A stretch of DNA of 64,000 nucleotides from Anaerolineae bacterium (GCA_023384415.1 JAHDWJ010000022.1:1-64000), one strand, 5' to 3'; shown: positions 9,398 to 18,584, counted from the stretch's first letter. Translations and numbers: made by a program. Notes: generated from the letters alone by a model not told the origin.

Positions 9398-10507
9398 ATG
9401 ATAGAAGTCACAATTGGAAACTTATTTGAAAGTAACACGCAGACCTGGGTCAATACGGTTAATTGCGTAGGTATTATGGGCAAAGGGATTGCCCAAGAAT
9501 TTAAAAAGCGATTTCCAGCCATGTTCCAGGATTATGTGATTCGGTGCCAGGCCGGTTTAGTTCGCTTAGGCCAACCTTACCACTACACAGATGCATCAGG
9601 CACATCTATTATCAACTTCCCAACCAAAGATCATTGGCGTTCGCCATCTCGGTTACAGGATATTGAACAGGGATTGGATTACTTTATAAACCATTATCAA
9701 GCCTGGGGTATTCACTCGGTTGCCTTTCCACCCCTCGGCTGTGGCAATGGAGGGTTGGAATGGCGTGTCGTTGGGCCATTGATGGTTAAAAAACTTAGCC
9801 CACTGCCTATTAAGATAAAGATTTTTGCGCCTTATGGTACCCCTGGCTATCAACTAACACACCCATTTCTGAATCAGCCAATCACAACCAATCAGGTAGG
9901 TATTCGCCACCCCAGACTTAAAGATAGCTGGTTGGCCTTACTAGAGGTTGTTTATCAACTATCCTTACAACCTTATGCCAATCCGGTTGGCCGGACAATT
10001 TTTCAAAAAATCAGTTACGTAATGACTGAGCTAGGTGTAGATACCGGGTTCTCATTTACCCAGGGGAATTATGGGCCGTTTTCACCCGATGTACAACAAG
10101 CGTTGATGGTTATTGCCAATGCCAATCTGGTACAAGAACAACAGTTGGGGGCTATGACTGCCTTACGCCCCAGTCCCGAATATGAAAGTCAACGACCCCA
10201 ATTGAAAGCTCGTTTGGCCCCTTTTCAGAAATGGATAGACAAAACAGTTGATCTCTTTAGTCGGATTAGGAATAGTGCCCAGGCAGAAATGGTGACAACC
10301 GTCCTATATGCTGCGCGTAAGCTTAAGCATGAAAAAAGCGGAGACGCCGTAAGCGAACAAGATGTATTTGATTTTATTATGGCCTGGAAGAAAAAATGGC
10401 ATACCATAGAGAGGCAAGCGGCTGTTTCAGAGGCTATTCGCAATTTAGAGATACTCGGCTGGCTCAAATTAACTTTCAGCGATTCACTCCCTTTTGAATC
10501 TCCATAA
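9398..10507 (+). CDS. darG: DarG-type macrodomain antitoxin (DNA ADP-ribosylglycohydrolase)
   Basis: Macrodomain that removes ADP-ribose from thymidine and neutralises DarT. N-terminal macrodomain (about 1-150 of 369): VNTVNCVGIMGKGIA is the ADP-ribose loop, and FPPLGCGNGGLEW is the second loop. The C-terminal part (about 165-365; RLKDSWLALLEVVYQL, GNYGPFSPDVQQAL) is the DarT-binding/DUF4065-like region known to add antitoxicity. The ATG at 9398 fits the usual macrodomain start; a GTG at 9389 overlapping the darT stop is the alternative. Translational coupling to darT is likely. Confidence 0.92.
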   Translation: MIEVTIGNLFESNTQTWVNTVNCVGIMGKGIAQEFKKRFPAMFQDYVIRCQAGLVRLGQPYHYTDASGTSIINFPTKDHWRSPSRLQDIEQGLDYFINHYQAWGIHSVAFPPLGCGNGGLEWRVVGPLMVKKLSPLPIKIKIFAPYGTPGYQLTHPFLNQPITTNQVGIRHPRLKDSWLALLEVVYQLSLQPYANPVGRTIFQKISYVMTELGVDTGFSFTQGNYGPFSPDVQQALMVIANANLVQEQQLGAMTALRPSPEYESQRPQLKARLAPFQKWIDKTVDLFSRIRNSAQAEMVTTVLYAARKLKHEKSGDAVSEQDVFDFIMAWKKKWHTIERQAAVSEAIRNLEILGWLKLTFSDSLPFESP

Positions 10508-10548
10508 TGTGCAGCTTTTAAGAAAGAGATTTTGACTATACGGGCTGA

Positions 10549-10583
10549 CCTTGTGCCTGCGCTAGCTTAAGGGCAAGCACAAG
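10549..10583. other. Hairpin downstream of darG
   Basis: CCTTGTGC and GCACAAGG form an 8-bp perfect stem around a loop of about 20 bases. No T-run follows, so it is not a standard intrinsic terminator; it may protect the 3' end or mark an insertion border. Confidence 0.35.
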
Positions 10584-10627
10584 GCCAGCACCTATGATTG
10601 CTTTGTTACCAAACCTGTTCTGTCCTT

Positions 10628-11896
10628 ATGCCCTTCATCCGTTTTAGCGCTATCCTGCTCTCGCTGCTCCTTCTTTCCCTCACTAGCTGCCAATCGCTGC
10701 CCCCCACAGCAACCCTGGTCCCATCCGCCACTCCCCTCACCACCACGACCCCATTCTTTCAGCCCACAGCCACCCGGACCCCATCGGCCACCCCTGCAGC
10801 AACCACCACGCTCACAGCGACCGCTACGCCGACCCCCGCCTACCCCGCTTACAACGGCCCACCCCTTAACCGCGCCCAAATCGGGGTGCAAATTTACCTG
10901 CACCGGGAAGATGTCACCCGTTTGATCCAGCAGTTGCAAGAGCTGGATGTGGGGTGGGTGAAGGTGCAGGTTTCCTGGAAACTGCATGAGCCGGCCCCGA
11001 GCCAATATGATGCTGCCTGGTTTGCCGAACTAGATGCTCTGGTCGCGGCCGCGCACACCAACAATATAACCATCCTGCTCAGTGTGAGCAAAGCCCCAGA
11101 ATGGAGCCGCCCAACCACCGAGTTAGACGGCCCGCCCCTGGACAATGCCCATTTCCGCCAGTTCATGCAAGCCCTGGCCCAACGGTATGCCGGGCGGGTG
11201 GGTGGGTATGAGTTATGGAATGAGCCGAATTTGCAGCGGGAGTGGGCCGGGTTGCCGTTGGACGCGGCCGCCTTCGTCACCCTCATCCAGGCTGGAGCTG
11301 AGGGGGTGCGGGCGGCCGATCCGCTGGCCCTGATCATCAGCGGGGCACCTGCCGTCACCGGAATCAACGATGGAGTAGCCGCCATAGATGATCGCCGTTA
11401 CTTCCGGGCCATGTTAGCTGCTGGGGTAGGGCAGATCGCAGATGGGTTGGGCGTACACCCATACGGCTGGGCTAACCCGCCTGATAGCACCGTGAGTCAG
11501 CCAGACGCGGCCGCGACCAGCCACAATGACCATCCCAGCTTCTTCTTCCAAGATACCCTCAGAGAGTACGGGGCCATGCTGGCCGAATTTGGCTTTGAGG
11601 AAAAACAACTGTGGGTGACAGAGTTTGGCTGGGGCAGTTTTGAGCGGATGGGGGTCTCTCCACCTCCAGAGGCTACCTTCATGGCCGATGTCTCTGAATG
11701 GCAGCAAGCCGTTTATCTTCAACGTGCCCTGGAACTGGCCCACAGTTGGTCCTGGGTGGGGCCAATGTTCATCTGGAACCTCAACTTTGCTCCTGGCATT
11801 GGCCCAGAGTTCAGCGAATCCGGATACAGTTTACTCCGCTCCGATGGCTCACGGCGGCCAGCCTATTTTGCCCTGGCCGCTACCCCCAAACGGTGA
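10628..11896 (+). CDS. Secreted lipoprotein with glycoside-hydrolase (GH39/GH5-like TIM-barrel) domain
   Basis: Protein of 422 residues with a lipoprotein signal (MPFIRFSAILLSLLLLS then lipobox LTSC, Cys 21), a Thr/Pro-rich linker (about 25-75) and a TIM-barrel of the clan-A glycoside hydrolase type. The acid/base motif ELWNEPN (about residue 199) and nucleophile motif WVTEFGWG (about residue 331) are both intact, so activity is plausible. Polysaccharide substrate cannot be named. The start at ATG 10628 gives a perfect lipoprotein signal; the longer frame from 10598 does not. No clear Shine-Dalgarno. Probably monocistronic. Confidence 0.85.
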   Translation: MPFIRFSAILLSLLLLSLTSCQSLPPTATLVPSATPLTTTTPFFQPTATRTPSATPAATTTLTATATPTPAYPAYNGPPLNRAQIGVQIYLHREDVTRLIQQLQELDVGWVKVQVSWKLHEPAPSQYDAAWFAELDALVAAAHTNNITILLSVSKAPEWSRPTTELDGPPLDNAHFRQFMQALAQRYAGRVGGYELWNEPNLQREWAGLPLDAAAFVTLIQAGAEGVRAADPLALIISGAPAVTGINDGVAAIDDRRYFRAMLAAGVGQIADGLGVHPYGWANPPDSTVSQPDAAATSHNDHPSFFFQDTLREYGAMLAEFGFEEKQLWVTEFGWGSFERMGVSPPPEATFMADVSEWQQAVYLQRALELAHSWSWVGPMFIWNLNFAPGIGPEFSESGYSLLRSDGSRRPAYFALAATPKR

Positions 11897-11949
11897 GCTT
11901 GTCGGCCAGAACCTGATCCGGCAGGCCAGCAGCAAAGAGAAGCGGTAAC

Positions 11950-11978
11950 AAAAAAGGGTGTCACAAGGACACCCTTTA
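11950..11978 (-). terminator. Intrinsic terminator of tRNA-Lys
   Basis: Read on the minus strand, AAGGGTGTC-CTTGT-GACACCCTT is followed by a run of T. Perfect 9-bp stem directly downstream of the tRNA; it may also stop the convergent glycosidase transcript. Confidence 0.85.
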
Positions 11979-11982
11979 TCTT

Positions 11983-12058
11983 TGGTGGGCCATGAGGGAC
12001 TCGAACCCCCGACCAAGTGATTAAAAGTCACCTGCTCTGCCAACTGAGCTAATGGCCC
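11983..12058 (-). tRNA. tRNA-Lys (anticodon UUU), CCA encoded
   Basis: On the minus strand the acceptor stem GGGCCAT pairs with ATGGCCC, followed by discriminator A and encoded CCA. The D arm is GCTCAGTTGGCAGAGC, the anticodon stem GGTGA / TCACT holds loop CTTTTAA (anticodon TTT), and the T arm is GGGGG-TTCGAGT-CCCTC. All four stems pair, giving 76 nt with CCA. Confidence 0.97.
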
Positions 12059-12070
12059 ACAGCGACGAGG

Positions 12071-12099
12071 ATTATAACGGATAACGGAGAAAGGTTCAA
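12071..12099 (-). promoter_or_regulatory. Sigma-70-type promoter of tRNA-Lys
   Basis: Minus strand: TTGAAC (12099-12094), 17-bp spacer, TATAAT (12076-12071), about 12 bases before the tRNA 5' end. Confidence 0.75.
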
Positions 12100-12166
12100 C
12101 ATTATTGTTATTACCGCCTAAACCCATAGATTGTGAGGGCAGACCCCAAGGGTGAAATATTCGTCA

Positions 12167-12985
12167 TCATCTGGCCGCGACAAACTCAATCTCTAACAGC
12201 ACGACTTCATCTACATTGGCGACGCTGGCAACATTGGGTATTTGTAACTCAAAATCGGCCCGGTTGATACTGGTTGAGGCGGTACCTTCCAGCCGAGTCT
12301 CGCTGATGATGGTCACGGTTGCTGTAAAGGTCACTGTTTGGGTAATATCGCGGATGGTTAGCTCTCCTTCGATGGTAAAGGTAAGCACATCCCCTACCGC
12401 GGCCGCGGCCGGCAGCCCAATCAGGCGGGTAGGAGTGAAAGTGATGAGAGGGTGGGTTCCAGTCTGTAAAATTCGATCCTGAATAGCCCGGTTGCGAAAA
12501 CTGTTGTCGGTCACAAAATCCCGGGCGCTGATCTGAATCACCCCCAACTGGGCTGTACGCAAATCATTTAAGTTAAACACCATTTCCCCAGCCAACTGCT
12601 TGCTGATGCCAATGACTGTTGTGGGCACCCCAGCCAGCAGCTCCCCCAGAGTAAACCGGGCTTCTGATTCGGCGGCTACAATTTGTAAGGTGGTGAACTG
12701 TGCGGCCGCGGCCGTTGTAGCGGTAGGTTCGGCGGTTGGCTCAATGGGTGGAGAAGTGGGGGCTGCGGCCGCGTCATTGCTGGCGGCAGGTAGTTCTGTT
12801 GGAGTCATCACCGGCACGGTTGTTGGTTCACTGAGAGTTGCCGGGGCGAGAGTGGGAGTGCTGATGGGGATGGCCGTTAACTCAACCGGGGCATTGTTCC
12901 GCCCCCCACAGGCAGCTAAAATGAGACAAAGAAAAAGGAACGCGGCCGCGAACCCGGTCAAACGATATAAAATAGACAATTTCAT
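12167..12985 (-). CDS. YceI-like lipoprotein
   Basis: Lipoprotein of 272 residues: signal with lipobox LAAC (Cys about 26), a long Thr/Pro/Ala linker (about 30-95) and a YceI domain (about 100-272). The YceI family forms a lipocalin-like barrel that binds isoprenoid-type lipids; here it is displayed at the cell surface on a linker. Features include SEARFTLGELLAG at the domain start and ITFTPTRLIG, GELTIRDITQTVTF and INRADFELQIPN in the usual order. Start 12985 has AGGAG 6 bases upstream. Four GCGGCCGC copies are inside, read as Ala runs in the linker. Confidence 0.9.
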   Translation of the reverse strand: MKLSILYRLTGFAAAFLFLCLILAACGGRNNAPVELTAIPISTPTLAPATLSEPTTVPVMTPTELPAASNDAAAAPTSPPIEPTAEPTATTAAAAQFTTLQIVAAESEARFTLGELLAGVPTTVIGISKQLAGEMVFNLNDLRTAQLGVIQISARDFVTDNSFRNRAIQDRILQTGTHPLITFTPTRLIGLPAAAAVGDVLTFTIEGELTIRDITQTVTFTATVTIISETRLEGTASTSINRADFELQIPNVASVANVDEVVLLEIEFVAAR

Positions 12986-13368
12986 ACCTCACTCCTACGA
13001 ACAAAAAAGGTAAACAAATGGTGCGGCTTGACACAGGTTAAAAAATCAGACCTTTGGCGATCTCGTCGGGGGTTTGGTGTTGAGTGAGGCGTGAATCACC
13101 TCTTGGCACGTATCACCCCTTATCAACCCCTTAAATGCCCAAAGAACAACCATTACCAACCGCTCCTGCGGTTATACCCGGCAATTACAGCCTTATAAAA
13201 GAGCCAATGACCTCTTTATTAGCCATTTCTCATCCTATCACCACAATTTCTCCATAATTGACTGCCCCTGACAGGCAGTGCATCAGAGCGGTCTTATTCG
13301 TCAAAACCAGAGCAACGTGATAGGATTGTGAAGTTTTACGCGAACAAATCTCACGAGGTCATTTAGCG
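12986..13368. other. Intergenic region between divergent yceI-like gene and nuoN
   Basis: No gene seen. It must hold two divergent promoters, but no strong -35/-10 pair is obvious. A small hairpin ACTGCC-CCTGACA-GGCAGT lies at 13261-13279. GAGGT at 13355 may serve nuoN. Confidence 0.5.
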
Positions 13369-14841
13369 ATGGAATTCCAAGTCCCGACGCTCAATCTAAC
13401 CGTTATCAGCGCAGTCATCATTGTCATCGGCTGGGGTTTACTCCTGATGGTGCTAGACCTTTTCCTGAGCCAGGAAAAGAAAAAATGGTTAGGTTGGCTC
13501 TCTCTGATAGGTCTGGTTCTGGCCCTCGGCCAATCTATAATCCTTTGGGGCAAAAGTTACGAAACCTTTATTCCGGTTGGCGGCACACCCATGATTATCC
13601 TGGATAATTACGCCACCTTCCTCAATATCCTATATCTTCTCACCGGCATCCTCACCGTCCTGCTGGCTCTCAATTACCTGGATAAAACCCGCCTGAGCCA
13701 GGCTGAGTTTTACCTGCTCATCCTCTTTGCCATCAGCGGTATGATGTTGATGGGCATGTCTAACGACCTGATCATGGTCTTTCTGGCCCTGGAACTACTC
13801 TCCATTCCTCTATACATCCTCTCCGGCTATGATCGCAAACGGAACGATTCTGAGGAATCGGCCCTGAAATATTTTCTCCTGGGGGCATTTTCTTCCGGCT
13901 TTTTCCTCTTTGGCATTGTTCTGATGTATGGGGCCACCGGCTCGACCGCGCTGCCCGTGGTCGCCCAAAATATTGGTAATGGAGGGGCGTTGAGCATGGG
14001 GGCCATGGCCCTACTGTTGGTTGGATTCGGCTTTAAGGTCGCCGCTGTGCCGTTCCACATGTGGACACCGGATGTATATCAGGGTGCGCCGACCGCCGTC
14101 ACCGCTTTTATGAGTGTGGGGGCGAAGATCGGTGGGTTTGCCGCCATGATCCGGCTGTTTATGGGGGTTTTGCCGGAATTGGGGGATACCTGGGTGCCGG
14201 TAGTGGCCGTGTTAGCCGCCTTGACGATGATTGTTGGTAATGTGGTAGCCCTGGCCCAACAAAATATCAAGCGCATGTTGGCTTATTCCAGCATCGCCCA
14301 TGCCGGATATATTATGATGGCTGTTGCCGCCAATAGTGATGGTGGAGTCAGTGCCGCTTTGTTTTATATGATGGCCTATTTGTTTACCAATTTGGGGGCG
14401 TTTGCTATTGTTATCGCCTTAGAACGTCGCGGCAACCAGGGGTTAAACCTGGATGATTACAAAGGGCTGGCCAAACGGCATCCGGGGCTGGCTCTTATCC
14501 TGGCGTATTTTATGCTTTCCCTGACCGGCGTACCGCCAACTGGGGGGTTCTCTGGTAAATTTTTCGTCTTCCGATCTGTCTTAGAAGCCAACCCGGATTT
14601 ACTCTGGCTGACGGTAGTAGGGGTTGTGACGAGTGTTGTCTCCGGCTATTTTTATCTGCGGGTAGTCTATTATGCTTTCATGTATGACGGAGAAGGGCAG
14701 GCGGAAATGCACCCCACGCTCAATGTGGTGGTGGCCCTGTCCCTGGTACCTACAGTTATTCTGGGTTTTTTGCCCGCGTACTGGTTTGGTCTGACCCAGG
14801 CGGCCGCGTTTCGGGCTGCGTTAGCGGTAGCTGGAGGGTAG
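13369..14841 (+). CDS. nuoN: NADH-quinone oxidoreductase subunit N (NuoN)
   Basis: Antiporter-like membrane subunit of respiratory complex I, 490 residues with about 14 hydrophobic helices. Conserved segments are LALELLSIPLYIL, the ESALKYFLLGAFSSGFFLFG stretch (Glu and Lys of the proton path), the helix with KVAAVPFHMWTPDVYQGAP and the IKRMLAYSSIAHAGY motif of the Proton_antipo_M family. It stands alone: no other nuo gene is in the window and it is followed by a terminator, so complex I genes are split or this is an extra copy. One GCGGCCGC near the 3' end. Confidence 0.95.
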   Translation: MEFQVPTLNLTVISAVIIVIGWGLLLMVLDLFLSQEKKKWLGWLSLIGLVLALGQSIILWGKSYETFIPVGGTPMIILDNYATFLNILYLLTGILTVLLALNYLDKTRLSQAEFYLLILFAISGMMLMGMSNDLIMVFLALELLSIPLYILSGYDRKRNDSEESALKYFLLGAFSSGFFLFGIVLMYGATGSTALPVVAQNIGNGGALSMGAMALLLVGFGFKVAAVPFHMWTPDVYQGAPTAVTAFMSVGAKIGGFAAMIRLFMGVLPELGDTWVPVVAVLAALTMIVGNVVALAQQNIKRMLAYSSIAHAGYIMMAVAANSDGGVSAALFYMMAYLFTNLGAFAIVIALERRGNQGLNLDDYKGLAKRHPGLALILAYFMLSLTGVPPTGGFSGKFFVFRSVLEANPDLLWLTVVGVVTSVVSGYFYLRVVYYAFMYDGEGQAEMHPTLNVVVALSLVPTVILGFLPAYWFGLTQAAAFRAALAVAGG

Positions 14842-14968
14842 GAATAATTTTTACCTGACTGAATGATTAAGGAAGGATACGCGCCTCATTAGCAGTCGTT
14901 CGGAATTAGCTTGATGGAGATTGAACCAATCTAAAACCGCTAACTTGTTTTTCATTAACGATTCGCCA

Positions 14969-15003
14969 AGCCTCTGGTCCAAGACCGGGGGCTTTTTTGT
15001 TTG
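14969..15003 (+). terminator. Intrinsic terminator downstream of nuoN
   Basis: AAGCCTCTGGTC-CAA-GACCGGGGGCTT (12-bp stem with three inner pairs that include G-U) followed by TTTTTTG. It lies in the 270-bp gap between nuoN and the polymerase gene, which otherwise shows no gene. Confidence 0.85.
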
Positions 15004-15113
15004 TTGGGCGTGATGGAGTGTGCTGGGGCACCTATCCGGTTGAAAAATAGCGAAAATCCAGGGTAAGCGGTTAGAGAGTGGCCTGAGTTTTAGCGACGCG
15101 GGATAATTGCCCT

Positions 15114-18100
15114 ATGCTTTTCACCCATCTACAGGTTCATTCCCACTATTCACTGCTGGAAGCGACGGCCACTATTGATGGGTTGGTAGGGTACGCGGCC
15201 GCGGCCCACCTCACCCATCTCCCCCTCACCGACAGCAACGCCCTGTATGGGGCTTTAGCTTTCGCCAAAGCGTGTCGGGCCATCCACATTCAGCCTATCA
15301 TTGGCCTGACCCTTGCGGTAGCCCGCCCCGAAGATACTGATACCTTGCGGATGAGCAGCTTACCTGATGAAGCAGCCGGCCGCCTGGTCCTTCTGGCGGC
15401 CAATCCTGCCGGGTATCGCTCCCTCTGTTGCCTCTCTTCTCTGGTGCAGGGCAGCCCGGAACGGGAAACGCTCATCCAACGTGGGGTGGGATGGGAAGCC
15501 CTGAAAGCCCATCGGGAAGGGGTTATTTGCCTGAGTGGGGGGCGGCAGGGGTGGCTGGAACGGCTGGTACGGCAGGGAGACCGCGCGGCCGCGTCCCGTT
15601 ATGCCGCCAAACTGGCTGGTCTCTACGGCGACCGGGCCTATATCAGCCTGGAAATCCACCACCCGGATGATGAGCCAATCACCCAGGAATTAGCCGCCTT
15701 AGGCCGACGGTTTGGGCTGCCTGTCGCGGCCGCCCAACCCATCTACTGCCTCACCCCCGACGAAACCACCCGCCTACCCCTCCTGGCCGCCATCCGCCAA
15801 AATCGCTCCCTCGGAGAAGTGGGCAATGGGCAGTCAGTAGTCAGCAGTGAGCAGTTAGCAGTGGGCAGTGAGCCGTCTCCAGTATCGAGTCGCCAATCTC
15901 CCAGCCTCTCACCCCTCAGTCCTCAGCCCTCACTCCTCAGTCCTTACCACTGGCTCTCTCCCGAAGAGGTACAAGCCCGCTTCCACCACCTGCCCGAAGC
16001 AATAAGCAACATTGACCAGATCATCGCCCACTGTGAGCCAGCCCTGCCCGATGGCCGCCCCATCTGGCCCGTTCTCGATCTCCCCCAAGGCCAAACCCCT
16101 GCCGAAGCCCTGGTTGAACAAGCCAAAGCCGGCCTGATGAAGCGAGTCAGTAGTAAACAGTTATCAGTTAGCAGTAACCAGTCTCCAATCTCTCCTTCTC
16201 TTCATCTCTCCATCTCTCCCCTCAGTCCTCAGTCCTCATCCCTCAACCCTCACTCCTATTTGGCTCGCCTCGACCACGAACTCACCGCCATTAACCAGCA
16301 CGGTTACGCTCCACTCTTCCTTATCGTGGCCGATGCCGTGCGTTATGCCCGCGAGCAGGGGATCCCCGTCAGTACCCGGGGGAGTGTGGCTAACTGTCTG
16401 GTGGCTTACTGCCTGGGGATTACCACGGTGGATCCTATTGAGCATGATCTGCTTTTTGAGCGATTTCTGACCCCGGCACGGGCCAATCCGCCGGACATTG
16501 ACCTGGATTTTTGCAGCCGCCGCCGGGATGAGGTGCTTCATTATTTGCGCCAAAAATATGGCCCAGATCGGGTAGCTCTGGTAGCGACAGTCAACACCTT
16601 GCAGCCCAAATCAGCTATCCGGGAGACGGCGAAGGCTTATGGGCTGGATGAGGCGGCTATGGCCCGGCTGGCGGCCAATGTGCCACGTGGCTGGCACCCA
16701 GACCCCCGGCAGCGAGAGGCGATTACTCTAGAGAAGGTGCAGGAAGGATTGGCTGATGGGGAAAAAGAGGTGGTCGCGGCCGCGTTCCCCCTCATTGGTC
16801 AGCCCCACCATCTCAGCGTTCATCCGGGGGGCGTTGTCATCACCCCTGGCCCTCTCACCGACATTTTGCCGGTGCAATGGACAGTCAAAGGATTTCTCAT
16901 CACCCAGTTTGACCACCAGGACGTAGAAGCGTTAGGGTTGGTCAAGCTCGACTTGTTAGGTATCCGCGCCCTGACGGTAATTGCTCGGGCGGCCGCGTTA
17001 ATCCAGCGAACAGACCCCACCTTTGACCCGGACAACATCCCTGACCATGATCCCGCCACCAGCCAAATGCTTCGCCTGGGGGAAACCGTTGGGGTATTCC
17101 AATGTGAATCCACCGGGGCGCAGCGCACCCTGCGCCAGTTACAGGCCCGTTCCATCCACGATCTGGCGGTTGCCAACGCCTTTTTCAAACCCGGCCCAGC
17201 TATGGGAGGAATGGCCCGCCATTTCATCCGCCGCTACCGGGGGGATGAGGCGGTTACTTTTTTACACCCGGCCCTGGAACCGATCTTGGGCCAAACCCAG
17301 GGGGTGCTGCTTTTTCAGGAGCAAGTTTTGCGTCTGGCGCGGGAAATTGCCGGGTTGAGTTGGCAGCAGGCGGATCATTTGCGCCGGGGGATGAGTAAAT
17401 TTCAGGCGGAGGAGATGGCTGCCATGCAAGAGGCGTTTGTGAACGGCTGCCAGCGTCCGGGCGGCCCTGGGTTAAGCCAGCAGCAGGCAGAAACCCTCTG
17501 GGAGCAGATTATGCCGTTTGCCGGGTATGGGTTCAACCAGGGACATGCCACCGCTTACGCCCATGTTAGTTACCGCTCCGCTTATCTGAAAGCCCATTAC
17601 CCGGCCCAATTTTTGTGTGCCCGCCTCTCTGAGGAAGGGGGGTACCACCATCCGGCCATGTATATAGCTGAGGCGCAGCGGTTAGGGATTGAGGTGCGGC
17701 CGCCACACATCAACCACAGTGGTCACCGGTTCACCCTGGCCTGGGAGCAGGGGCGACCGATTCTATGGATGGGGCTGGGGCAGGTGCGTGATTTACGCCA
17801 CAAGAGCATCGCGGCGATTACCCAGGAGCGAGCCAGGCACCCCTTTGCCAGCCTGCGTGATTTGTTCAGCCGAGTCTCTCTGCAAAAGAAAGAAGTGACC
17901 CACCTCATCCAATGTGGGGGGTTGCAGGGGCTTGGCTCCAGTCGGTCGGCGTTATTGGCTGATTGGGAGCGTATTGAGCGCGGGGGCAGCGCGGGGCAGA
18001 TGTCGTTTCTATTCCATGATGCGGTGGTGGCCTACCAGGAATCAGCAGAGGAGCGGCTGGCCTGGGAGAAGCGGTTGCTTGGTTGGCCGGTCAGTGTCAC

Positions 18101-18410
18101 CCCGTTGGATAGTATGCGTGAGCGGTTGGGCAAAGCGATTCCCTTGAGCCAACTGGCCCAGCAGCATGGGCAGAAGGTCCTCATTGCCGGGTACCGGCTG
18201 CCTGGCTGGACGGGGGGAGACGGGTTTTATCTGGGTGATGGGAGCGATTATGTAGTCGTAAAGCCGGACCGCGCCATGAAAATGCGCCAATCCAGCCGGA
18301 CACCGAAACCGTGGCAGCCTGTGGGGGTACGCGGCCGCGTCGTCACCGACGAATGGGATGATCACTGGTTCGCGGCTGAGGCCATTCACCCTATCGAGTA
18401 CAATGGTTGA
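15114..18410 (+). CDS. dnaE: DNA polymerase III alpha subunit, DnaE family (probably a second or error-prone type)
   Basis: C-family polymerase of 1098 residues. N-terminal PHP domain (VHSHYSLLEATATIDGLV, LTDSNALYGALAF), then the palm with FERFLTPARANPPDIDLDF (catalytic Asp residues), TRGSVANCLVAYCLGI, HLSVHPGGVVITPGPL, FFKPGPAMGGM and GYGFNQGHATAYA. The C-terminus (from about 980) is short, resembling DnaE2/ImuC or the short Chloroflexota DnaE rather than a full replicative DnaE of about 1160 residues. Two in-frame blocks of 7-bp repeats enlarge the protein at residues 239-280 and 344-381, in Ser/Pro/Gln-rich linkers. No ImuA/ImuB neighbour, so an ImuC role is only inference. Eight GCGGCCGC copies. 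Confidence 0.85.
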   Translation: MLFTHLQVHSHYSLLEATATIDGLVGYAAAAHLTHLPLTDSNALYGALAFAKACRAIHIQPIIGLTLAVARPEDTDTLRMSSLPDEAAGRLVLLAANPAGYRSLCCLSSLVQGSPERETLIQRGVGWEALKAHREGVICLSGGRQGWLERLVRQGDRAAASRYAAKLAGLYGDRAYISLEIHHPDDEPITQELAALGRRFGLPVAAAQPIYCLTPDETTRLPLLAAIRQNRSLGEVGNGQSVVSSEQLAVGSEPSPVSSRQSPSLSPLSPQPSLLSPYHWLSPEEVQARFHHLPEAISNIDQIIAHCEPALPDGRPIWPVLDLPQGQTPAEALVEQAKAGLMKRVSSKQLSVSSNQSPISPSLHLSISPLSPQSSSLNPHSYLARLDHELTAINQHGYAPLFLIVADAVRYAREQGIPVSTRGSVANCLVAYCLGITTVDPIEHDLLFERFLTPARANPPDIDLDFCSRRRDEVLHYLRQKYGPDRVALVATVNTLQPKSAIRETAKAYGLDEAAMARLAANVPRGWHPDPRQREAITLEKVQEGLADGEKEVVAAAFPLIGQPHHLSVHPGGVVITPGPLTDILPVQWTVKGFLITQFDHQDVEALGLVKLDLLGIRALTVIARAAALIQRTDPTFDPDNIPDHDPATSQMLRLGETVGVFQCESTGAQRTLRQLQARSIHDLAVANAFFKPGPAMGGMARHFIRRYRGDEAVTFLHPALEPILGQTQGVLLFQEQVLRLAREIAGLSWQQADHLRRGMSKFQAEEMAAMQEAFVNGCQRPGGPGLSQQQAETLWEQIMPFAGYGFNQGHATAYAHVSYRSAYLKAHYPAQFLCARLSEEGGYHHPAMYIAEAQRLGIEVRPPHINHSGHRFTLAWEQGRPILWMGLGQVRDLRHKSIAAITQERARHPFASLRDLFSRVSLQKKEVTHLIQCGGLQGLGSSRSALLADWERIERGGSAGQMSFLFHDAVVAYQESAEERLAWEKRLLGWPVSVTPLDSMRERLGKAIPLSQLAQQHGQKVLIAGYRLPGWTGGDGFYLGDGSDYVVVKPDRAMKMRQSSRTPKPWQPVGVRGRVVTDEWDDHWFAAEAIHPIEYNG
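15829..15950. repeat. 7-bp repeat block inside the polymerase gene (first)
   Basis: Degenerate heptamers of the type GTCAGCA / GTGAGCA / GTTAGCA / GTGGGCA, then CTCAGTC-type units. The block keeps the reading frame and codes for Ser/Pro/Val-rich text (SSEQLAVGSEPSPVSSRQSP). Confidence 0.85.
16143..16256. repeat. 7-bp repeat block inside the polymerase gene (second)
   Basis: AGTCAGTAGTAAACAGTTATC-type and CTCAGTCCTCAGTCCTC-type degenerate heptamers, again in frame, coding for SSKQLSVSSNQSP and a Ser/Leu/Pro tail. Closely related to the block 200 bp upstream. Confidence 0.85.
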
Positions 18411-18413
18411 TTC

Positions 18414-18422
18414 TGGTATAAT
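18414..18422 (+). promoter_or_regulatory. Extended -10 promoter before the PHD-like/protease pair
   Basis: TGGTATAAT (TG-N-TATAAT) about 160 bp upstream of the PHD-like gene. No good -35. A possible operator, GTTGAC-N9-GTCAAC, follows at 18498-18518. Confidence 0.4.
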
Positions 18423-18584
18423 CACAGCAGTTATTGGTAGTTTAAAAGTTAAATTCCGGTAAAGTGAGCAAGAAAAGGCTCTTTGGGAATTCAGGGGGTT
18501 GACATCATAGGAGTCAACAGTAGGTACGATTCACCCGCGGTGATAAAAACTGGGAACTCGTGGTTATTTTTAGTGAGGATCAAA

